From positions 276,001 to 340,000 of the forward strand of contig JAJGOT010000363.1 in the NCBI GenBank assembly GCA_022457155.1: a DNA stretch of 64,000 nucleotides, given 5' to 3'. Under the pieces are notes generated by a model. That model did not search any database. It was not told the origin of the DNA and was given only the letters and a program-made list of their open reading frames with translations. The stretch is from Cladopsammia gracilis. Taxonomy: Eukaryota > Cnidaria > Anthozoa > Scleractinia > Dendrophylliidae. Positions 47,181 through 57,523 of the stretch are shown here, piece after piece. The first letter of the stretch is position 1; every line of letters starts with the position of its first letter. Position numbers and translations under genes: made by a program.

Positions 47181-47370
47181 AATAGACAAATTCGGCTAAC
47201 GCATTGCTGTACCCAATTCAAACCTTCTGGGAATAAGATTCTTTTGTCACATTATTTCCATATAATTTCCATGTCAATGCTTCACTGATTTGGAAATATG
47301 ACGAACAAATAGTTCTAATCCCAAAAAGTTTGAATTGGGTACAACAATGCGTTAGCCGAATTTGTCTATT
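47181..47370. mobile_element. 190-bp MITE with ~40-bp terminal inverted repeats
   Basis: AATAGACAAATTCGGCTAAC at the left end is exactly mirrored at the right end, and complementarity extends through the GTACCCAATTCAAA block. Non-coding. Confidence 0.85.
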
Positions 47371-47446
47371 CGCATTTCCATTACTCAAACGCCAGAAATT
47401 ACATTACATTTGATGAGAAGATATCGATATCTTCACTTTCCACATC

Positions 47447-47544
47447 TCTTCTTCTTCTTCTTCTTCTTCTTCTTCTTCTTCTTCTTCTTCTTCTTCTTCT
47501 TCTTCTTCTTCTTCTTCTTCTTCTTCTTCTTCTTCTTCTTCTTC
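47447..47544. repeat. (CTT)n microsatellite, about 32 units
   Basis: An uninterrupted TTC repeat. The long phenylalanine frame across it is an artefact of the repeat. Confidence 0.95.
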
Positions 47545-48505
47545 CATTAAACCTGCCTCCTTCACTTCTAAAGATTTTCGCAAGCGTCTTTACGTATTGA
47601 GATTTATTTTTTCTCAGTGAGGCAAATACTTATAATTCACCGAGGTTTATATATAAACAAGACTTTTTAAGTATTTTACATATGCATATATTTGAGTTTT
47701 TGTCTTTATCTTTTAAGTAATTTTTTTTACAGTGTCCCCAATTAGCTATTAAGCTAAATACTTTTAGACACTATATAATAAAGGTTTTGTTGTTGTTGTT
47801 GTAAAAAAACAGTAAAATGTCCCAGACGCTGATATATTAAAAAAATCTGTTGACGTTTCGCTCGTCTTTCAATGAAAGAAGATGAAAGGAAGACAAAAAA
47901 GAAATACTATACTGAATCATGCCTTCAAAACCATCTAACATCTCGACCTTTTTCAACCCAGCTTGACTGTGCCTGTCAATGTTATGGAATGTTTATCAGC
48001 AAAACGTTTACATGTATGCATAGACCAAACATGGTTTTGTTTGACCCTTAGGCTACAAACATGTCATGACAAAACTAATATAAATTAGATTGCATAGCAC
48101 ACAATATCGATCGAATGCATTATGTTATAAACTACTATAATCTTGCACTTCAGCCCCTTTATGCGCTCAGTACATTCCAGCTCTCAATCTAATGTACTGT
48201 ATTTCATGGTGATTCGCAATATGTGATTTGCATCAGACGGATGCATGGCTTGTTCTCATAAGGTTATGTTACGAAAATATGGAAGTACACTTTATCTCCT
48301 TAGGAGACAAAATGTATAGTTCCTGTCTGTCGATGTGATTATAATACGTCCGATATCAGGGAAAGTAACAATGCTGACATGGATCGAAGCACCGTATTTC
48401 CAATCATCAATACAAGACTAAAAAATAAATGTCAGTATACAAGTTATAGATCCGAATTTTTGCTCATGTCGCTAATGTTGTTTCTGGCACGACAAAAGGT
48501 CAACT
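47545..48505. other. Non-coding stretch downstream of minus-strand gene
   Basis: No gene recognised. It may contain 3' UTR of the minus-strand coiled-coil gene. No clear polyadenylation signal for it was found. Confidence 0.4.
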
Positions 48506-48542
48506 CTGGTGACAAGCGATCATAAAAATCGCTTGTCACCAG
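48506..48542. repeat. Perfect 15-bp hairpin downstream of coiled-coil gene
   Basis: CTGGTGACAAGCGAT, a 7-nt loop CATAAAA, then the exact complement ATCGCTTGTCACCAG. It starts about 136 nt past the stop codon of the minus-strand gene, so it would lie in its 3' UTR if transcribed. Confidence 0.9.
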
Positions 48543-48677
48543 GACAATTTATCTCCTCTTGTTAACATCACTGTAAGAACTCCCTGCCATTTCCATGATT
48601 CGGCCAGCACTAACGATAGCTGACTTGAGTTGAGCTGACAGTTGATTAGGCCAGTCAGTCTTAAACATCTCTCGACT

Positions 48678-49616
48678 TTAGGATCGTACATTATTCTTCC
48701 ATTTAACTGCTTTCTCCGTCTTTTCTTTCAATTGTTTTATTTGCTTTTCTCGCGCTTCTATTTTCCTCATCAGATCCGTATGTTCTTTCAAGTGATCTTG
48801 ATAAGCACTTTCTATTTGTGTTCTCTCCAACTCTGTGTCTTCCATTGTTTTGTCTTTTAACGCTAAAGCTTCGTTCATTTTTTTGTTTATTAATTTATAC
48901 TCTAACAGTTTTTCATCTCTTTCTCGCGTTAAAGTCTCGACTTCGCGAGCGAGGTCTCCTTCCTTTTTGTTCCTTTCCCTGATGTATTTATTTCTTTTCT
49001 CAATTTTTGCTTTTAGATCGCCTATTAAGTCTTGTGCATCTTTTAAGGCTTGTCTCGACGCCATGTTGTCATATTCCAACTTTTTCATTTCTTTATGTTG
49101 ACGATATATCAAACTAAGGTTTTCTCGATACGATTTGCCTTGAACTGTGTTACTGCTATCTTCAAGAGAAGCTAGTAGACAAGGTACAGTGAAAGCTCTT
49201 GATCTCTTTGATAAGGATGGCATTGCAAACGAGGTGGGCTCGCTTCCAGACAAATGATTTGAACTGCGATTAGGCGAAGGCGAGTTTATCACTCCTGGTC
49301 GATTCATATTCTGTTTAGGAAGTTTCATGTCTCCTGTGCTAAATGAATGTTGGCTGTGATGATCTGGTTTAAGCCTCCAGGCTTTGGTTGCTTTTGCATT
49401 TGTTGTATCAGGAAGCGTGACCTTTTGGCGACCAGCACATTCCTTATTCGTCACCTCTGGTTCCACCAGCCATTCGCATTCATCCGCTACTTCCCATGTC
49501 AAACGTTGCTCAAAACAAGTCTTACTTTCTGTTGTTCTGTCCTTTGAGGCGAAAAAACTCCCACTTGAATTGTTATCCTGCTTTACCAAAGGCAAATAAG
49601 TTATCATCTCTGCCAT
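48678..49616 (-). CDS. Coiled-coil protein, 312 aa, intronless
   Basis: One uninterrupted exon from ATG at 49616 to the stop at 48680-48678. Residues 1-150 are polar and Ser/Thr/Pro-rich with no recognised domain. Residues about 160-312 form a long charged coiled coil (MKKLEYDN..., DLKAKIEKRNKYIRERN, ending AVKWKNNVRS). I cannot name a family. Long coils of this kind act in oligomerisation or scaffolding, but no function is claimed. It is transcribed away from another intronless coiled-coil gene at 51095, with which it shares gapless, widely spaced identities (see findings). A TATA-like element lies close upstream. Confidence 0.75.
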   Translation of the reverse strand: MAEMITYLPLVKQDNNSSGSFFASKDRTTESKTCFEQRLTWEVADECEWLVEPEVTNKECAGRQKVTLPDTTNAKATKAWRLKPDHHSQHSFSTGDMKLPKQNMNRPGVINSPSPNRSSNHLSGSEPTSFAMPSLSKRSRAFTVPCLLASLEDSSNTVQGKSYRENLSLIYRQHKEMKKLEYDNMASRQALKDAQDLIGDLKAKIEKRNKYIRERNKKEGDLAREVETLTRERDEKLLEYKLINKKMNEALALKDKTMEDTELERTQIESAYQDHLKEHTDLMRKIEAREKQIKQLKEKTEKAVKWKNNVRS

Positions 49617-49650
49617 ACTTGAATCTTTAAACTATCGTCGTTCAACGCCT

Positions 49651-49660
49651 AAATATATAC
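49651..49660 (-). promoter_or_regulatory. TATA-like element of the 48678-49616 gene
   Basis: GTATATATTT on the minus strand, about 40 nt before the ATG. If used, the 5' UTR would be only about 10 nt, so a more distal promoter is possible. Confidence 0.35.
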
Positions 49661-49664
49661 AATG

Positions 49665-51008
49665 CTTGATGCAAGGGCTGTTCTCTATTCCCTTGTATTG
49701 TTCTGCGTGTTAAATCACACGATTGTAAAACATCTAGGCAATTTATCGAGAGAGATCGTAGTTAGTGCACTTTTCTACGTTAGCAACAGCAGTAAGAGGC
49801 GCATTGTTTACACATTGATGCACAAAAATCAACATCGACCGCATGTAATTAATACCTTGGACGTCAATCGTAGTGAATATCACAAAAGAATTAATTTATC
49901 TCAGATCAAAAGTGCATCAACAAAATGACAATGCACTTTGTGCGTCCTGATATGAGGACTTTTATGACGAAACCTTGCTCCGCAATTTGCAAAAGTAACC
50001 TTGCTTCAGGCCGATTTGTATATAAAACACAGTGGGGTTTCTGTATAAACATACGATTTAAGTAGGCAAATAAGAACATAACGAAGCCATTCATTCACAT
50101 TTTCCTGAAACGTAATACTAATAAGAAGACGGAAAATACAACGAATTTGTAGCATTTCAGGAATGTCTTTTTGAGATTGGGGTAAATATTTTTGATCAAA
50201 AATAGACAACAAAAATGCATATTTTGAATTGATTTTAAAACACTGTCAGTGATATCAATTTTATAGAGATGAAATGCCTCAAACAAGTTAAGACAGTGGA
50301 AAGATTATTGCTTATGGTCAAAAGTCAAATGCATCGAAGTGAGTCGCCAAAACATCCGAAAAAACGTGCAGGTTTGCACGCTTCTCGTTTGTGTAAAGGC
50401 TGATTTGTATAGTTGCACAGTAACGTACTTTATGTACGTTTTTTTACAATATCAATGCGTTTAGAACACCTTTAATGCTTTAGTGTAAGGATCTGTAATG
50501 TTTTCCACTTTAATGACCCGGTGTATACTAAACCGCAAAATAACAACCAATGTATAATTGGCCTTTTGTTATTCACAGCTTTATGCGCGAAATACAACAC
50601 AAAAGGTCATCGAGACAAGCAATGTTAACCCAAGGAAAATGGTAAACTTGATTCATGCTGAGTAACTATTGGTTAAAATAACAGCGAATAATCTTTCGTG
50701 GCGGTATGGGGCATGTTTTGCAGCAATTCAATACTCATCAGTCATAATAGATTGTTTGCGTTATTCAGTCATGGATGAACTGTCTCAGTGATCGGTGTCA
50801 TGGAAATCGAAAAACAAACATTTAAAATGTCTTTTCTCTGGGGATTATAATGTCTTACAAACCTGCAATTGGAAGATTGTTTTTAACCCAGTAAGAAGTT
50901 TGACCCACAGATAGCTAATGGATGAATGGTTTTTAAGTCAGAAGGAGTCCAGAGTCACTATCTCACTGAAGAGTCTAAAGTTTGACTTACGGCCACTTGA
51001 AAGTGCAG
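49665..51008. other. Shared divergent intergenic region of the coiled-coil pair
   Basis: About 1.35 kb between the two start regions with no gene or delimited transposon. The only evident elements are the TATA-like boxes near each end. It could hold shared control elements, which I cannot identify from sequence. Confidence 0.4.
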
Positions 51009-51015
51009 TATAAAC
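51009..51015 (+). promoter_or_regulatory. TATA-like element of the 51095 gene
   Basis: TATAAAC lies 86 bp upstream of the ATG at 51095, a normal distance allowing a 5' UTR of about 55 nt. Confidence 0.4.
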
Positions 51016-51094
51016 GTCAATGCGGAATTTTGTGTTTCACTGAAAGCTAAAGCCTTGTTAAAAGCTATTAAAGCTTTTGTCGTCCATTAAAGCC

Positions 51095-51625
51095 ATGAGG
51101 AAGACAATAATAAGTCATCAGGAACGAACAATCCAAGAAAATAACGAGACACTTCTTCTGCTTGCGAAGAACAAAGTCGACATCATGAACGAAGTCGCCA
51201 GAGCGAGCCACGAAATTGAAGAATTGAAGGCTAAGCTTGCTAAGAAGAACAGTGTAGTAAGGAATTCACAAGATTTACAAAATACTCTGTTACTTCAGGC
51301 AGAGAAACTGAGATTTGAAAAGGAGCAGTTGCATCAAAGATGCGAGAATGTTATAAACGAAATGAAGGATAGATTGCAGGTAAAAGAGAACATGATCGCC
51401 CAAGTGCGGGAAGAAATTGAGAAATACATTAAGCTACGAAAAGAGGTGGAACATAGAAACGTTGTGTTGAAAGGAAAGCTTGAAAAACGGGAAAGAATAT
51501 CTACTGGACTGAAAGCTAAATTAACAATGTTGACAACATGGAGCGTGCGATCGGGAAGTGTCACGCAACTCGCCCCACCACCCAAGAGCGTCAAAGAAGA
51601 AACCAGTGTACAAAATTCTCATTGA
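51095..51625 (+). CDS. Coiled-coil protein, 176 aa, intronless
   Basis: The start is the first ATG of the frame at 51095; upstream codons in frame have no ATG. Residues about 1-150 are a continuous charged coiled coil (NEVARASHEIEELKAKLAKK, EKLRFEKEQLHQRCENV, EIEKYIKLRKEVEHRN). They are followed by LTMLTTWSVRSGSV and a short Pro/Ser/Lys tail. No catalytic or membrane signature is present and I cannot name a family. An AATAAA at 52141 could end the transcript. It is arranged head-to-head with the 312-aa coiled-coil gene and is probably its paralog. Confidence 0.75.
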   Translation: MRKTIISHQERTIQENNETLLLLAKNKVDIMNEVARASHEIEELKAKLAKKNSVVRNSQDLQNTLLLQAEKLRFEKEQLHQRCENVINEMKDRLQVKENMIAQVREEIEKYIKLRKEVEHRNVVLKGKLEKRERISTGLKAKLTMLTTWSVRSGSVTQLAPPPKSVKEETSVQNSH

Positions 51626-53324
51626 TTCTAAATTTCACTGATTCTAAACCTCTCAGTGAAACATTAACATTCATTTGGAAGATAACGCAAATGGATTGTC
51701 GAATTGTCTTCAGTTTTAATCCACAGGCCCAAAAATGACGGCTTATGGAGGTAATTTTAGGTGAGCTTCTCGTGATGACTGTCACTATTTTTTTTACGAA
51801 AACCTGCGCATTATAATCGTTTTTCGTGAATATCAATAGAGAAAATTCTTTCTCAGTCCAGTAGAAGCAGTTTTGTGGTGATCAGAACGAACACGTCTGG
51901 CGATCTCAAGCGGAACGTGAAGAAACGCGCAGAAGGAAACTAGTGCTTGTTGACCTACACCTTTCATGTTCTTTTATTCCAGTGTTGGTGTTAGTATATA
52001 AGATCTCGACTGGACCTTAGATGTCTCTTAGCTTGGATTTGGGCCAATCCAAAATCTAAGCGCGATGTTAGAAATAAGACGTTTTGTTGTGACACAGTGA
52101 ACTGCTTATTAACTATCAGTCACTTTAATACAAGCTGGGGAATAAATATAACATTTTTTTTAACTTTCTGGTGTGTCAGTTTTTAGTTGTTTTTTTTTTT
52201 TTGTTTTAGCCAAAACGTGTAATTAAACATTTGGTACACACTCATATAATTCCGCAGAACTCATAGAGTTTCCTTCTATATTGCATTTGTCTTTTGAAAT
52301 GCGTTTTTTAGTTGACTAGCTTGATTGAGGAGCCTAGTAAGAAAAAAAACCCAGCTCTTCAAGAGAGAGACCGACTGACATAAAATAAACTGGTGCACCG
52401 TTTTTAAGTGTTTGCCATAAAAGTATAAATCGGAAAGCTCAACGCAAGATCACTGACATTCCCTATTTGTTTACTTAATTAACATGTTTGCTCTAATTGT
52501 ACGGCTCAGCAAGATTGACGGTGTTTAATAATACCGGGATTAAAACCTTTGTGTAACCGTACCGAATAACTTATCAATATCTAGTTTACTGTCCGGTCTT
52601 AGCTTGATCAAAAGGCACATTTTAAAATATACGTGTAGCAGCTTGCTCATCGTTATGCCAGGTTAAAAGTACTGCCTTACTCGGTATAACTTCCCTCAGT
52701 ATCAAGCGCTTGCTATCTGCCACTATCTTCAGCCGGCAGTCTTTATAAAAAAAGATTGCGGGTACATGTAATTATATATCTGAAATATGCCGCTTTTATT
52801 TATTGAGTTTCTTAAGCCTCTAGTGTTATTTATTTTTCTTATTTGGAGAGACAAAAGCAGCAAATCATGATCCATGAAATAAACAGGCCTAATTATTTAC
52901 AAAGCCTCGACATCAATATCAGTTGCAAATAAAAGTTATTTCCGGTGGATCGTCTCGGTGGTCCGATAAATGCCTGCAACTACAAGTACTTTTAAAAGGT
53001 GGCTGCTACAGGTTTTGGCTTTTTCACTGCTTTTGTATCAACTTTGAAAAATTATAAAACATCAGGCCAAGATCTTAATTAAAATGTGATAAAATTAAGT
53101 AAATAAGAAGCAAAGGACCGCGAACGAAAATGCTGTTGGTGTACAAGTAACTGTATTTGCAAAGACCATCGTAACGAAATAGAAGCAGCGGATCCTATAG
53201 TAAAGGATCTAATCAGCTATAAAAAATGAAACGATTTGATAAAAAAGCAAGGCTGATAAACGGTACGGAAACGACTATATTTGTGCTATCCAATATTTCG
53301 AAAGGCACAGCATTTCTTCTTTAG
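51626..53324. other. Gene-free stretch
   Basis: No coding exon or delimitable repeat. Contains T homopolymer runs near 52190 and the candidate AATAAA at 52141. Confidence 0.45.
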
Positions 53325-53331
53325 GGTCTTA

Positions 53332-53654
53332 CACAGGGTCCAGAGGAGCTCTTTAAGATCGTACAAGACGTTATTTTCTTCGAATCGTCGCCGTCTTGAA
53401 AGTTAAACTGATTGCGTTACACAAAATATGTACCGCAGGCCAAATTACTACGGGCGTAATTATCTTCGGAAGCTTTCCGAACGAGGCACGAAGTGCGTCA
53501 GTTCTTTACTGTACACCGACTTCGCAGCTTCGCAGTATTAATTGGCCCGCGGTACATTTTGTGTAACGCAATCATTTTAAAATTTAAGTCGATGACGACG
53601 ATTCGAAGATAATAGCGTCTTGTACGATCAAATAGAGCTCCTCTGGACCCTGTG
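53332..53654. mobile_element. Foldback element with ~105-bp arms and 7-bp target duplication
   Basis: The left arm CACAGGGTCCAGAGGAGCTC is mirrored at the right end, and the arms pair with mismatches to about 53440/53545. Perfect direct repeats GGTCTTA flank it (53325-53331 and 53655-53661). Total 323 bp, no ORF. A 7-8 bp duplication with CA ends fits P-element or hAT-like families. Confidence 0.85.
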
Positions 53655-53758
53655 GGTCTTACAGATAATAACTCACAAGGCAAAAAAATGTTATGCATGT
53701 TACGCTAGTGTGTTAGTTGCGTTACTACCGTTATGCATGCGCAGGAGTAGGTGTGCGA

Positions 53759-55105
53759 TAGCCTGTTCCAGGCTCCGAGATAGTAGGGAACGCGCGAAGT
53801 AAAAAAAAAAAAGAGAGGGTAAAATCGCGAGGGAACTGGGAGAGGGAGGTCGGCGGAGCCTGTAAACATTTCTTTACCGACGCTCTTCCGCCCTCTTTTG
53901 GCAAGTTTTGCGATAATCCAATTTTCTGTCGTCAAAATGTCAAAATGTCAATTAACAGAAATAGTTCTCGGATTTCTCCCGCGAGTATTTCGCGCAAAAG
54001 CACGTACAAGAACGCGAGGAAATCCGCATGTATTGCAAGACGCGTACACCGACGAAAAGACTGTCCTCGAATCTCGATAGGAGAAACGTAGCATGTAGAG
54101 AAACCAAGGAGCCAAGAGTTTCTTTGTTCAGTGTTGTGAGAGATAAGGAATTGCTGGCGTTTTCTGGAACCGAGATGCTGGAGATTCAAATATTTCAAAC
54201 CGGATACAATGACGCCAAACGTCTGACAATGGAGGTACTGCCTAGCTCCGAAAAACACGTAAACTTAAGCGCAGAATAAACTTTGAGGAACTAAAAACAA
54301 TTGCAAGATACCACTATTCGAATATAGACCGTGACTATCGCATAAGACTTGGAGCTTAGACTCTTTTAGCCGTGATGAAGAAACACTATCTCGCAAGTTA
54401 TGCTAACCGCAGACTTGCGCTCACATTAAATCACGGACTGAGAAATGAACTGATCCTAAGCATATCTTTATTTTGATCGAAAAGGAAAAATATCTCAGAC
54501 ACGTACTTGGGACAGACTTATTCTAAAGCTGGACTAAAATGCTTTTAGCGACGAGCACGATTTGTGTTAGGCCTGTCACCTTTTTAAAAACCTTTTTCAG
54601 TTGTTCGACTTGATCTCGCATCACTGAAACCAATGGAGAAACGACTACTATCGTCGATTCTCTGCCAAAGCTGCTTTCGCCAGGCGTAGAAAGAGCAGAA
54701 AAATCAAGCTTTTCCCGAAACCGGTCGGCAGAATCGCGAAGACATCTTTACCACGCGCCAAGTTTACAAGGCATTCTTGTTGCCCTTTCCTAAGCGTTTC
54801 TATATTAGGAAAATCGCGCAGGCATTCGACCAAAATATTAAATGAGTTTGATTCCTTTTCATCACGCGCGAGGATCACGTACGCCATCGTTACGATTGAC
54901 AAGAATAATGTGCATAGCGAGGTGTTGACATTACCTGTCAAAACGGACCAATCAGAGGGTATACCAGGAGCTGGTATACCGGAAAGAGCTTTTTAAAGAA
55001 ATGTTTACAGGCTCCGCCGACCGCCCTCACCCCAGTTCCCCCCCCTTTTTTTCCTTTAGTTTTACTTTGCACGTTCCCCACTATCTCGGAGCCTGGAACA
55101 GGCTA
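53759..55105. mobile_element. 1.35-kb TIR element carrying a RecQ-helicase fragment
   Basis: TIRs start TAGCCTGTTCCAGGCTCC and remain similar for about 115 bp inward on both sides (to GGAGCCTGTAAACATTTCTT). A perfect 8-bp direct repeat GTGTGCGA flanks it (53751-53758 and 55106-55113). No transposase frame is present. The interior holds a minus-strand helicase fragment (54530-54941) and a plus-strand 83-codon open frame (54028-54279) of unknown nature. The 8-bp duplication fits hAT, P or Zisupton-type mechanisms; the family is not identified. Confidence 0.85.
54530..54941 (-). pseudogene. RecQ-like DNA helicase N-terminal fragment
   Basis: The minus strand encodes the start of a RecQ-type superfamily-2 helicase core: FPNIETLRKGQQECL (motif 0), then FAILPTGFGKSLIF (motif I, Walker A). 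After a one-base frameshift near 54650 comes VVVSPLVSVMRDQVEQL (motif Ia). The DEAH box, motifs III-VI, RQC and HRDC domains are absent, so no active helicase is made. It lies wholly inside the TIR element at 53759-55105 and was probably captured by it, or is the residue of a helicase-coding version of it. Confidence 0.75.
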
Positions 55106-55113
55106 GTGTGCGA

Positions 55114-55594
55114 ACACGAGGTGAGCTGTCGTCGTTGCTGTTGAATAGTTGTTGGAACTAATCTCAGGAGATTCTGCCCGAGCGTTATTGGAAGATTTTT
55201 TTGGAATAGTATTCCGCAATTAATCAGAGACAAACCATCTAGAAAGATGTTTAGAAAAGCACTTTTACGCTGGTACCTTGCCCAATACTAATGAAACATC
55301 ATCTCTTTTGACATTTACCAAGCTATTTTATAAGTTTTCCTTTACTTTTTCTATTAAAAAATTACAAGTTTTTTGTTTATACTTATATAACTTTAGGAGG
55401 CACAATATTAGTTTATCTTGATGTGCCCCTCTCCTCTCCTTCCTAATAGAATGTGATTTAATTTAATTGTTAACATCTGTAAAGGTTTGGAGTAAACAAA
55501 TAAATGAAATGAAAATGAATGCTCAGTGTAGGAGATATTTTCTGTTGCTCAACCATAAACTGTTGTTGTTCGAGGAATAGCGACGCGTAACAAC
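55114..55594. other. Flank and remnant of a gypsy 5' LTR
   Basis: The sequence ending GCGACGCGTAACA just before the primer site is probably the 3' end of an LTR. Its 5' border could not be set because no second LTR was found. 55380-55520 contains AT-rich sequence ending in AATGAAATGAAAATGAA that may be an unrelated retroelement tail. Confidence 0.4.
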
Positions 55595-55613
55595 TGGTGT
55601 CAGAAGTGGGATT
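55595..55613 (+). promoter_or_regulatory. Gypsy primer-binding site, tRNA-Leu type
   Basis: TGGTGTCAGAAGTGGGATT is the complement of a CCA-tailed eukaryotic tRNA-Leu 3' end (AATCCCACTTCTGACACCA). It lies 21 bp upstream of the first gag ATG at 55634, as expected for a Ty3/gypsy element. Confidence 0.75.
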
Positions 55614-55633
55614 TTCGATTCAAAACAATCGAA

Positions 55634-56924
55634 ATGGCAGCGAGCGATGAAGAAGTCGAAGTCACCCTGAGCGAGACGATGGAGCAAAACAGAACTCTCC
55701 CGGCTGAGAATGCTAAGGCAGAGGGGCAAACCAGGTAGGGAATTTGAGTCGTCATTAGCTGAAACAATCACAGGCACACTCAAGGAATAGTTTAGGGAAC
55801 AAATTAAAACCGGATGATCGCGGACAGCTTTGAATTTCAAGACATGAAACTGGGTGATCGCCTCAAGAGCTTGCAAGCTAAGTTCACCGAAAGACTGAGC
55901 TTGTTAGAAGAGCGACAGTCCAGTACTGAAAAGGAATTTCGAAGCGTCCTACAAGCTTTAAAAGAGCGCTTGGAACGAGTAGAGGCCAATGTGAAAACTC
56001 AATTAGAAAAGAACGCCGTTAAACGTCCTGTTGTGCAGCCCGTCGGTGCAACCCCAGAGTCCGGGCGGATGAAACGAGAACCACTCACGCCGATTCTTCG
56101 CCCCGGACCTTTGGAGAACCACGATCAAAGCTAATGCTGAATCCGGTGAAATATGACGGTCGTACGCCATGGGAACCTTACTTGGCGCAATTCAATATTG
56201 CCGTTCGCATGAACTGCTGGGATGAGACAGAAAAGGCGACCTTCCTAGCAACAAGCCTTACCGGACCGGCGCTTGCAGTCCTTGGTAACCTGGCCGAAAA
56301 CAAGCGCAATGATTATCAGGCTTTAGTTTCTGCCCTCCAATCACGGTTTGGTTCAGGTCACCAAGCAGAGATTGCTCGTGTCAGTTTTAAGAACAGGGTT
56401 AGGCGTCGGGATGAAACCTTATCCGAGCTAGCAGACGATATTAAGAGGCTGGGACGACTAGCATACCCAAATGCCTCTGACGAAGTGACGGACAGCCTCG
56501 AACTTGACCAATTCATTGATGCGCATCCTGATGATGACATGCGTTTGAGGCTCAGACAAAACCGCCCCAAAGCCCTGCGAGAAGTCGTAGAACTGGCCTT
56601 AGAGTTGGAATCGTTCCAGTTGGCCAGCAAGTACGGGGTACGCCAGGTTCAACAGGAGGATTCCCAGTCAGCTCGGAGAACAGAGTGGCATACTGAAGGC
56701 AAGGAATCAAGGGGAACGGGGAGGAACAGGGTCAGAAGTACTTGAAACAAATTGCTGAAACTACCCAGGCGGCACTTGCTTCTGGTACTTCAACTTACAG
56801 GCGGGGTCAGTCGGACAAGTGCTTCTTGTGTGGTGAGCGTGAACACTACAGACGCTTTTGCCCGAAAACAAACGCCTCATCTTATGGCCAGTCAAGACCG
56901 GAGTCGAATCAGGGAAACTGCTGA
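55634..56924 (+). pseudogene. Ty3/gypsy gag, frame-broken
   Basis: The gag ATG at 55634 runs 34 codons to a TAG at 55736. A coiled segment continues in another frame at 55814-56134 (LKERLERVEANVKTQLEK). The gag core follows at 56134-56745 (TPWEPYLAQFNIAVRMNCW, then ATSLTGPALAVLGNL and ETLSELADDIKRLGRLAYP). Then, after another shift, a CCHC knuckle at 56820-56861 (CFLCGEREHYRRFC, spacing C-x2-C-x4-H-x4-C). Order and motifs fit Gag of a Ty3/gypsy retrotransposon; at least three frame changes make it inactive. Confidence 0.8.
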
Positions 56925-57514
56925 TGGCCGGCCTTTCGGAGCGTAGGTCGGCTGATGAAAACAAAGCTCCAGAAGTGATCTTTACAGTAGGCACATTGGT
57001 AAATAAGGACAATGCACTTACTATTACTGGCTACATCGATGGTTTAGTAGAATGTAGGATTGTAGTTGACACTGGATCTACTGTGACAATCGTGCGACCA
57101 GACATTGCAAAGCGATGCAAGGGAATGCTGTTCTCCGATACGGTGAGGCCAACTAAAAGCCTCCTTAGAACAGCCACAAGCGACTCTGCCCTTGTGAATG
57201 AAAGGTGCAAACTGAAGATTAAACTCGGTAGGACTGAAACCCTGCATGACGTGCTCGTTGCGGACATCACGGGTCTCGACTTCATGCTGGAGAACAATTG
57301 CTCTCTTGATATGGTAGCTGGGAAATTCCTCATTGACACTGAGGAGGTGCCAGTGCACAAGCCATCCCTGACCCCTTCAAGTTGTCGCCGGGTAGTAACG
57401 GTAGAAACAATGCTCATACCTCCTTTTAGCGAGGCTTCTGTACCGGCAAAGGTAGAAATGAAACCAGGAGAACATGGGTTGTATGCGATTGGCCCTGCCA
57501 AGAGACACGGTTGA
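56858..57514 (+). pseudogene. Ty3/gypsy aspartic protease region
   Basis: An open frame of 218 codons contains the retropepsin active-site motif VVDTGSTVTIV (DTGS at 57068-57079), followed by the flap/ILG-equivalent segment GLDFMLENNCSLDM. It ends at a TGA, after which the connecting region toward RT continues at 57524-57892 (GVLVRLINPTETPKKIKQGY). The protease motif is intact but it is separated from RT by stops. Confidence 0.8.
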
Positions 57515-57523
57515 AAGACAGAC

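Noticed and set aside
47362..47550. Frame encoding a long phenylalanine run
   Set aside because: Simply the translation of the (CTT)n microsatellite.
54028..54279. 83-codon plus-strand frame inside the helicase-carrying element
   Set aside because: No domain or start-site support; kept only as part of the element description.
57031..57501. 156-codon minus-strand frame
   Set aside because: Antisense of the gypsy protease region, which shows clear DTGS sense coding.
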